Source: Deltaproteobacteria bacterium
GTDB taxonomy: Bacteria > Myxococcota_A > UBA9160 > UBA4427
Reading direction: 5' to 3'
DNA length: 13,943 nt
NCBI GenBank assembly: GCA_011051925.1
Contig: DRKE01000147.1
Coordinates: 1 to 13,943 of the forward strand
Positions 1 to 7,800 of this stretch are shown in pieces. The notes beneath the pieces were generated by a model. It did no database searches, was not told the DNA's origin, and saw only the letters and a list, made by a program, of their open reading frames with translations. Within the stretch, counting starts at the first letter, position 1, and each line of letters opens with the position of its first letter. The position numbers were made by a program, and so were the translations under genes.

Positions 1-308
1 AACAACTCTTCGGAGCCCTGGGGCTCGGTCTCCAGTACGGTGTCCTCATGCCCTTCAGCCGGACCCAGGAGAGTGAAGCCGACGAGATCGGCATCGAACT
101 GATGGCCCGGGCGGGCTTCGATCCGCGCGAGAGCGCCCTGCTCTGGCAGAACATGAGTCGCGCGTCGGCCGGCCAGGCGCCACCCGAATTCCTGTCGACC
201 CATCCGAGCCATGCGACGCGGATCCGGCGGCTGCAGGAACTCGTTCCGAAGATGATGCCGATCTACGAACGGGCGATCGCGACCGGCCATCGTCCGAATT
301 GCGGATGA
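1..308 (+). CDS. M48 family metallopeptidase, C-terminal part (5' end outside window)
   Basis: The visible 101 residues are the C-terminal part of an M48 (Ste24/HtpX/BepA/LoiP-like) zinc peptidase. Seen: the motif ESEADEIG at about residues 23-30 of the visible part, which in this family supplies the third zinc ligand (first Glu) after the HExxH helix. It is followed by LMARAGFDP and by STHPSHATRIRRLQ, the typical C-terminal block of periplasmic or lipoprotein M48 enzymes. The HExxH motif itself would lie upstream of the window. The frame ends with TGA at 306-308. Family members degrade misfolded envelope or outer-membrane proteins, so a periplasmic quality-control role is likely here. An Oma1-like assignment cannot be separated from BepA/LoiP-like on this fragment. 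Next gene: 79 bp downstream on the same strand, with its own ribosome binding site. Confidence 0.88.
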   Translation, partial: QLFGALGLGLQYGVLMPFSRTQESEADEIGIELMARAGFDPRESALLWQNMSRASAGQAPPEFLSTHPSHATRIRRLQELVPKMMPIYERAIATGHRPNCG

Positions 309-387
309 TCCCCGTCGTCTGTCCGGTCCGGGGCGTCCCGTTCCCCGCAGATTCCAACCGTGTCCCGTGCCGTGGAGGAACGTCGAG

Positions 388-1263
388 ATGATCGTCGGCC
401 GGATCGAAGAGATCCGTCGCTATCCCGTGAAGAGCATGGCTGGAGAGCGGCTCGACGGGGTGGAGCTCGCCTCCCGGGGGCTGCCGGGCGATCGCGTCTG
501 GGCCGTGCGAGACGAAGTCCGGGGCGGGATCCGTGGTGCGAAGAAGATTCCCGCGCTGATGGAGCTCCGGGCGCGTTATGCGAAGGCCCCCGGCGCGGAG
601 GGATCGAGTCCAGCCGAGATCCTCCTGCCCGACGGGACGACGGTCGGGACGGGCGCGGCCGACGTCCATGAACGGGTCAGCGAGGCGGTCGGTCAGCCGG
701 TCACCCTCTGGCCCCTTCTTCCCTCTGACGCTCTCGACCACTACCGCCGTGGCGCGCCGGCTCATGAGGACATGGAAACGGAGTTGCGCGCGATCTTCGG
801 TCGCGCGCCCGGCGAGCCGCTTCCGGATCTCTCGGTCTTCCCCCCGGAACTGCTCGAATACGAATCGCCACCGGGAACCTATTTCGACGCGTTTCCGTTG
901 CTCCTGCTTTCGAAGCGCTCCCTCGAGACGATGTCCGAGCGGGCGTCGGCCTCGATCTTCGACGAACGGCGATTCCGGCCGAATTTCCTGGTTGCAGAGG
1001 CGGCGTCGTGCGGGGGAACCGGATCTCCCTTCCCCGAACGTGACTGGATCGGTCGGCGGATCGCCATCGGCGAGGCGATCCTGAAGATGACGGTCCGATG
1101 TCCCCGTTGTGTGATGGTGACCCACGGCTTCGAAGACCTGCCGCGGGATCCCGCGGTCATGCGGGCACTGGTCCGCGAGACGGGCGGGGAACTCGGGATC
1201 TATGCCAGCGTCGAGAAGCCGGGCCGCGTCGGTGTCGGGGATCCGCTTCGTCTGCTGGAATAG
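388..1263 (+). CDS. MOSC domain-containing protein (YcbX/mARC-like)
   Basis: 291 residues. The N-terminal part (about 3-40: IEEIRRYPVKSMAGERLD, then GLPGDRVWAVRD) matches the MOSC N-terminal beta-barrel domain. The C-terminal part (about 195-290) matches the MOSC domain, with RFRPNFLV and then RCPRCVMVT carrying Cys238 and Cys241. In mARC/YcbX relatives the second Cys of this CxxC-type motif is the molybdenum ligand, so a molybdenum-cofactor sulfurtransferase/N-hydroxylated-substrate reductase type of enzyme is likely. No fused 2Fe-2S domain is present, unlike YcbX, so a separate electron donor would be needed. Start: ATG 388 has GGAGGA at 374-379, 8 nt upstream; an in-frame GTG at 367 has no such site. 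Convergent with the membrane-protein gene that ends at 1287. The exact substrate is unknown. Confidence 0.9.
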   Translation: MIVGRIEEIRRYPVKSMAGERLDGVELASRGLPGDRVWAVRDEVRGGIRGAKKIPALMELRARYAKAPGAEGSSPAEILLPDGTTVGTGAADVHERVSEAVGQPVTLWPLLPSDALDHYRRGAPAHEDMETELRAIFGRAPGEPLPDLSVFPPELLEYESPPGTYFDAFPLLLLSKRSLETMSERASASIFDERRFRPNFLVAEAASCGGTGSPFPERDWIGRRIAIGEAILKMTVRCPRCVMVTHGFEDLPRDPAVMRALVRETGGELGIYASVEKPGRVGVGDPLRLLE

Positions 1264-1280
1264 GCCGGGCGCGTTCCGGC
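1264..1280. terminator. Small hairpin between convergent genes (weak candidate)
   Basis: GCCGG (1264-1268) and CCGGC (1276-1280) can form a 5 bp stem with a 7 nt loop in the 23 bp gap between two convergent stop codons. There is no T-run on either side, so it is not a classical intrinsic terminator. Position is the main support. Confidence 0.22.
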
Positions 1281-1286
1281 TCGCTC

Positions 1287-1745
1287 CTACGAGGGCTGGT
1301 TTCCCATGGTGCGGGTCGCCTCGATCCAGATGTTGCCGATGAATGCCGAGAGCTCGCAGACGATGACGGCCAACCCGAGTCCCATCGCCCAGTATCCGGC
1401 TTTCTCGAAACCCTCGACGAAGAGGTAGATTCCGCCGACTTTCGACGCCACGGCGGCCCAGAGGATCCACATCGAATGGCTCAGGATCGAGGCGGGGCCG
1501 GCCCGCATCCGCTCCACGAAGCGCGGATCCCGGGCGAGATAGGAGAGGGCCGAAGCGGCCGCGAACGCGGTGAGGACGACGATGATCGCGATGTAGTCCG
1601 CGGACCAGTCGAGTGGCGCGTCGAGCAACCAGGCCGATGCGATGATCAACCAGTGGGTGATCATCAGGGCGAAGGCCCAGCGCGAGATCCAGGCCATGAT
1701 GAAGAGGGCACGCAGTCGGCGTTCGACCGGAGTCATCGAGGTCAT
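1287..1745 (-). CDS. Four-helix integral membrane protein of unknown function
   Basis: 152 residues; I do not recognise a family. Hydrophobic segments at about 22-41, 50-71, 87-110 and 116-140 predict four membrane helices, joined by short loops such as ARDPRFVERMRAGP between helices 2 and 3. There is no signal peptide, catalytic motif or Cys pair. Start: ATG at 1745 is preceded by AAGGAG six bases upstream, a near-ideal ribosome binding site. An upstream in-frame ATG at 1847 overlaps the Rhs stop codon as TGATG and would add a charged 34-residue leader; this is less likely but would couple translation of the two genes. It lies 101 bp downstream of the giant Rhs gene on the same strand, so co-transcription is plausible. 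An immunity or accessory role for the Rhs protein is inferred only from this position and from topology. An unrelated DUF-type membrane protein is equally possible. Confidence 0.8.
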   Translation of the reverse strand: MTSMTPVERRLRALFIMAWISRWAFALMITHWLIIASAWLLDAPLDWSADYIAIIVVLTAFAAASALSYLARDPRFVERMRAGPASILSHSMWILWAAVASKVGGIYLFVEGFEKAGYWAMGLGLAVIVCELSAFIGNIWIEATRTMGNQPS

Positions 1746-1846
1746 GTTCTTCTCCTTTTCCTTGCCTGGTTTTCCATCCCTGTCCCTGCTGGATTCCTGC
1801 CGACACGGGCTGCCGAAGCTCGGTTCCCCTGCCGCAAGCATACACA

Positions 1847-4800
1847 TCAGGATCCTCTCGCTCGACGAGCGAGGACCAGCTCTGCCGTTCCGATGGCAAG
1901 AAGCCCCACTCCGAGAATCGCCAAGCCGGCGGCGGACACGCCGATGACCGTGCCGAAGCCCAGGCCGACGGCGAGGGCGGTCAGCAGGGCGCCTGCACCG
2001 CTGATGAGGGCGCCTGCACCCATGATGGCGAGAACGGTCGGATTTCCGGGCCCGGGCGCCGCGACGAGGCTACGAAGGGCGTCGGCAAGGCCTTTGGCAC
2101 GCGGACCCGTTCCCAGGCCCATGTTGGGCGGTGGCGTCGGATCCATGGGCGATGCCGGAGAAGGCGACCGGTTTCCCGCATTCGCATGAGCCACGAAATT
2201 CGCGTAGCTCTGTGGGGTCACGGTCGGGAACTGCTCGACGCCCGGCGCGTTGAAGAGCCGGTCGAGTTCGGCGGGACCATGGGAGGCCGATCGCTTCCCG
2301 ATCACCGGCGGGAACTTCTCAGCGCCCGCGAAGGGGTCGATCGGATCTCCGCTTCCGGACAGGCTTCCGCCACCGCTTCCGCTCCGCCTGCCGATCGCAT
2401 CGATCGCGCCCTGGCCAAGACCCGCCGTGCCTCCGGCAATCGAGCCGGAATGGGTCGTCTTCGATCGGGTGATCGTCGCGCCGGTCTTCTTGTTCGTGAT
2501 CTTCAGCGTGATCGTCGTCGAATCGACCCAGCCCAGCCCATGCATCTGGAAGATGAAGGGGCGCCCGCTCGGTCCCGGCCAGTCGAGACTCATTCCGCTC
2601 GAATCCGTCTGGTTGACCGGATTGTTCTCGACGTACGAGTAGCCATTCGTCGACTGGGGATGGAAGGCCGATCGGACGAGCGGATCGATGCTCAGGAATC
2701 GGCCCGATGCCGGATCGTACCAGCGGGACTTCATGTAGATGAGTCCCGAGCGGTCGTCCCGTCGATGTCCAGCGAACCAGGTCCGGAGGCCGATGCCCGT
2801 CTCGCCATGGACGCGCCCGAACGGCGTGAAGGTCTGGTGGCGCAGCCGTCCCCCCTCCTCGTCGAGCATGACCGAGCTCGAGCCCAGCGGGTCCGAGATC
2901 TCCCAATAGTAGTCGGGAAGGGATGCGTTCGAGGGGACGCCCGCCGTCGCGATCGAGGGAATGAAGAGCGAGCCCGCCGCCGTGAGCGCCATCGAGGCAC
3001 GGAGCGGGCGGAGACGGATCGCCAGGAAGACGCCCCCTCTCGCGCAGCACACGATCAGCAGGAAAACGAGCCCTCCGGCGCCGCCCGCAAGCAGGTTCCG
3101 AGGAACACGAAACGCAAAGAGACTCGCGCTCGACGGCCGAAGCTTCGGCCGGAAGCGCTTCAGCGCGATCCGCTTACCGCCGAGCAGGATCTCGACGCTC
3201 GCCATCGAGGAAACCCGATCGTTCTCGTAGAGGAAGGTGTCGCCGATATGGGCGCTGAAGAGGCCGCTGGATCCGGCGTATTCCGCGATCCGCTTTCCGT
3301 TGACGTCGTAGGCGATCCGGGTGTCGCAGCTCGAGGGGGATCGTCCCTGGCAGACGAGCCGGTTGGCCGAGTCGAATCCGAAATACTGCGGCTGCGCTCC
3401 ACCGAGGATCGACACGACATTGCCGTCATCGTCGTAGCCGTAGTCGATCGGCGAGGGCAGATCACGCCGCGTGATGGCATGGGGACGCGCCGGGTCGGAA
3501 TAGACCTGGCCTTCGTCGGCATGACGTGTCAGGTTGCCCAGATCGTCGTAGGCGAACGTGTATTCGATCCCTTCCTTGGACCATCGCTCGACCCGATTTC
3601 GCCGATCGTACGAATAGCTGTCGTTCATGTCGAGTGCGGGAGTCGCGGTTTCGAATCCCGAGGTCGAAAGGATGTTGCCCAGACCGTCGCGCTCGTCGTA
3701 GCTCTTCGAGTATTGGTAGGTCGCAGAAGAGAAGCCGTCCCGGACGAGGCGCAGGGTTGCCGGATCGTATTCGAAGCTTCGCACGCCGCCAGGATGGCTG
3801 ATCGAGATCGGCTGGCCCAGGTCGTCGAACCCGACGGCGCTCACGTATCTCTTCTCGGCGGAATCACAGTCGCTCGCACTCCCGGGTTCGCAGACCTGGT
3901 CGAGGAATCCACGCACGTACTCATAGCGGACGGCCGTGTCCTCCCAGCCGAAGACCGAATAGTGCTTTGCCGGATGAAGGATCCGTGTGATCCGACCCAG
4001 CAGGTCATACGAGTAGTCCGTATGGAACTCCTGCAGCAGACCGGAGGCGTTTCGCACCGCCATGCGTTCGCGCGCGACGCGGCCCAGCCCGTCGAAGCTG
4101 ATCGTTCGCTGATAGTCGTCTGATGAATCGATGCCCGCCCTCTTCTCGCCGGGGCGATAGACGAGCGTGTAGTCGGTTTCCCCCGTTGGCGTGGAGATCC
4201 GGGTGAGTCGCCCGAGCGGGTCATGGACGAAGCTCCGCTGCTGGCGTCGGGCGTTCGTCGTGCTGGCGACTCGTCCATAGTCGTCGTAACTCGTCCTGGT
4301 CTCGCCCGACCCCGAGAGGTCGGGGTCCTCGATCCGCACGACGCGGCCGCGCGTGTCGTAGTGGTATCGCAGGACATGTCCGGGATCGTCGAAGGGGGGT
4401 GCGGAGCGCGGGTCGTGGATCATCGAAAGCTCGCCGGTCGCCTCGTATTCGTAGTGGGTGACGGTCGATCCCGACCCCGTGCAGCCTGCCGAGCGGATAT
4501 CGACGGTCTCCGGGTCGAGCGAATGCCCGCATTCCTCGATCCATCCGATCCGCTCTCCATCGAAGGCGCGCCGGACGAGGTCGCCCTTGCCGTTCTTTTC
4601 GAGCACCGAGTCGAAAATCCCACCGAGGGCCCCCGGTCCCTGCCTCTTCACTCGCCAGGAATAGGCGAAGACCGACACGCCGTCCGGCGTGTCGCTTCGA
4701 AGGGGTCGGCCGATCGCATCCGTCCGGACGAGGGAAGCGAAGGCCTCCACCGCCCCCGTGCGCCCGGAGCACGTCTCATCGGCGCAGCTCGTGGGCAGGC

Positions 4801-7800
4801 TCTGTCGCAGCGTCCGGTTCGCCGGATCATGGTAGGTGAGTCGCGCGACGAACCCCGATGGGGTTTCGCCGATCTCCTTCCAGGTCCCGCCGAAACCGTC
4901 CGACACGATCGAACTCCAGATCGCGTCGTCGTCCGCGGAGTCCGCTTCGGGGTAGAGGAAGCGGTCGAGGACGGGCGTCTCGAACGAGGAGTCGTCGTAG
5001 ACGGTCCTCGATGTCCGGATCCAGTCCGATCCGTCGCCCGCCACCCAGGTTTGCGTGGGTCGGCCGAAGGGATCGAGTTCGACCCGGCTGGAAGGCTCGT
5101 CCGAATAGCTCGAGTGGGTCTCGACGATCGTCGCGAAGACGGGGTCGGGAATCTCTTCGACGATGCCGCCGAGGGCATCCCGGATGCCGACTCGAACGCT
5201 GTGCGAGTCCTGGACGACGGCCGTCTGGGCGAGATCGGGACACCAGTCGGCATCGTCGCCGCCCTGGGCATCGCCGTCGAAGCAGTAGTCGGTGATCCGA
5301 TCACCCTCCGAGCCGTGAACGACGTGTCGGGTGAGGTTGCCCCAGGCATCGTATTCGAAGGATTCCGACTGGGAGGCCCCCGGCCCTCCGGCGTCCCGAG
5401 CCTTCGTTCGTCGTGTGACCATGGCGGGGCGACCCAGGAAATGGCTGGTCAGCGTGTGCTCGAGAAAGTCGAGGTCTCCGAACGCGGCCGTCTCCCGACC
5501 GAAACGTTTCTCTTCGGCGACCAGCCCGAAGATCGAGGCGGCCGGATCGGAATCCGGGACGCGGAGCGTCGCGAGGGTTCCGGTCGGTCGCGTCTCGACC
5601 GTTCTCTCGACGAAATTGTAGCCGTAGGCGTCGTCGTACTCGAAGCGGCGGCGAAGGAGCGCGCCTCTTCCGCCATCCGGATACAGGTTCATCGAGCGGG
5701 TCTCGACCAGCCGGCCCACATGCACTTCGGGATCGGCGATCGAACCGGGAAGATCGGCGGGGACGGCCGGGCGGATCTCCCAATCCTCTTCGTAGCGGTG
5801 GACATCGATCCCGTCTTCCGAAACGACGACGCTCGAGGTCCTTCCGGCGCGACCGTGAAGCTGGTGGAAATGGCGGGTCACGACCTCACCGCCCGGTCGC
5901 GTCTCTTCGACGATCCGGAAGCCCAGCTCGGATCGGCTCTTCGTGCAGAAGCGCGGATGCCCGTAGCGGTAGGTGGTGGGCGGTCCGAAGGCCGTTCCCG
6001 GAAGATCGGGATCGGGCGCACGATTGGGCCCGGCAATCCGGATCTCGCGAACGACCGGTCCCGAATCCCAGCGCACGGAATCCGCGAGCGCGGTCGCGCC
6101 GAGCGCTTCCCCGAGCGCCTGGGCATCGGCCTCGGCCTCTTCTTCGAGGCCACCGGCGGTCCCGTCGCGCTGGAGGATCGCGGAGGCATAGCGGATCGCC
6201 AATTGACCGCCGGTCCCGTTGCGAACGAGTTTCAGCAGGTCCGAATGGGTCGACTTCGATACGAAGGCCTGGGGAACGGGAGTCGGGTCGCTCGCCGGAC
6301 CCTTCAGCGAATCGCCCACGATATCGGCAGCGCCGTCGCCATCGATGTCGACGACGGCGAGGCCGATCGTCTCGAGGTAGAGATCGCCGATCAGGTCGTA
6401 ATCGATGTCGAGGTCGTAGCGGGGGTCCTTGATCCACATGTCGGGAACGGGCCTGGATGCGCCCGCCGGATCGAAGATCCAGGCCTCCCGTCCCGGCCGG
6501 TTCGGATTGGTGTGGGTCTGGATGTAGTCGAGGTAGCCATCGGCGTTCAGGTCGGCGAGCTGGCCCGTCTGCATGCCGCTGTCGGGATGGTCCCAGAAGG
6601 CGAAGCCGTTGGGGACGCCGGGAAGCGTCGGCCAGGAATTCTTCGGCGGGTAGTAGATCGCGGCATCGGGACAGGCCGATTCGACATGGACGGCCATCTC
6701 GGGAACGGAACTGCACCAGCCCGTCCCGGTATTCAGCAGCACGCCCTCGGCGATGACCGGAAATTCGGGATATTGCTCGACGTCCGTGAACTGGTGTTGT
6801 CGGCTCCAGACGAGATCGGTCAGACCGTCGCGATTCAGGTCGGCCAATCGGATTCCCAGGTTCGTGTTGAAGCTGAGGGGCGCACAGTATTCCCAGTTGG
6901 GAATGCCGAGGAAGCCGGGACAATAGTTGGCACGGACGTGGAGCGGATCGAGGGACATGGGTTGGGAATGGGCGAAGGGGTGATAGGCGACGGATCCGGT
7001 CGGCGCGAAGCCGCCGCTACCGACCGTCTGGAAGGGGACGGCGGGCAGGTCGAACCGGGGGGCGCGCACCCAGCGATCCTCTCCGGGGGCCGCATTCGGG
7101 ACCTGGAGATAGACGCGACTGCGGGCCAGGTTGTTGGGCAGTTCGGGGGCACCGGCGCCGCGATAGAAGGTGCCCGTCGCGTTGTCCATGAAACCCTGGT
7201 AGAGCGCCTCGGGGTCGTCGAGCTCGAGGACCATGAGATCGAGAAAGCCGTCCCCGTTGAAATCCCGGAAGCGCGGGTCGAGATTCACGTAGTTCAAGCA
7301 TACGTCCGGGCTGAGATGGAGCTGTCCGGCGACCGGCGTCGGTCCGCCGGCCAGGCCCCGCACGCCGCAGGGCCCCGGGCCGATGGCCCCGCCCGTGAAC
7401 TGGATGGCCTGGCTGATGAGGGCCGGCGCCTCGGAAGGCGCGAAGGGCAGCTTCGATTCCGTTCCGTAGCCGCTCTCGAACTGGACGATGCCGAAGGCCG
7501 GCAGGCCCGCCGCGAGGTCGGGGTCGGCCACCCAGCCGACGGCCGGATCCCCGGTATTGCGATAGACCATGCGGACCTCGATGCCCGGTTCGCGCTGTAC
7601 GGCCGACGGCGGAATCGGCGTTCCGTCCGCGGCAAGCACCTTGTCGACACCCGAAAGCCGGACCGAAACCACGAGATCCGCGAGGCCGTCCGCATCGAGG
7701 TCCGCCAGGAAGAGTCGCCCCTGGCCTTCGATCCAGCCCGTCTGTGAGACGCCGGGCGTCTGGCTCACGATCGCGCCCGCCGATTGGCGGGAATCGGGCC

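Noticed and set aside
55..1899. Minus-strand 614-codon frame over the M48 and MOSC genes
   Set aside because: Antisense shadow of two recognised families; no motif or ribosome site of its own.
2220..2593. C-terminal Rhs tail as a known nuclease or ADP-ribosyltransferase effector
   Set aside because: No HNH, RES, deaminase, RSE or other catalytic signature could be found; the tail is Gly/Ser/Pro-rich followed by hydrophobic sequence.
2186..7747. Very long plus-strand open frames (645 codons from 2186 and 1,174 codons from 4223) opposite the Rhs gene
   Set aside because: They lie antisense to a gene with unmistakable domains and show Arg/Asp/Gly/Val-rich composition without domains or ribosome sites. 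They arise because stop codons are rare in high-GC antisense frames.
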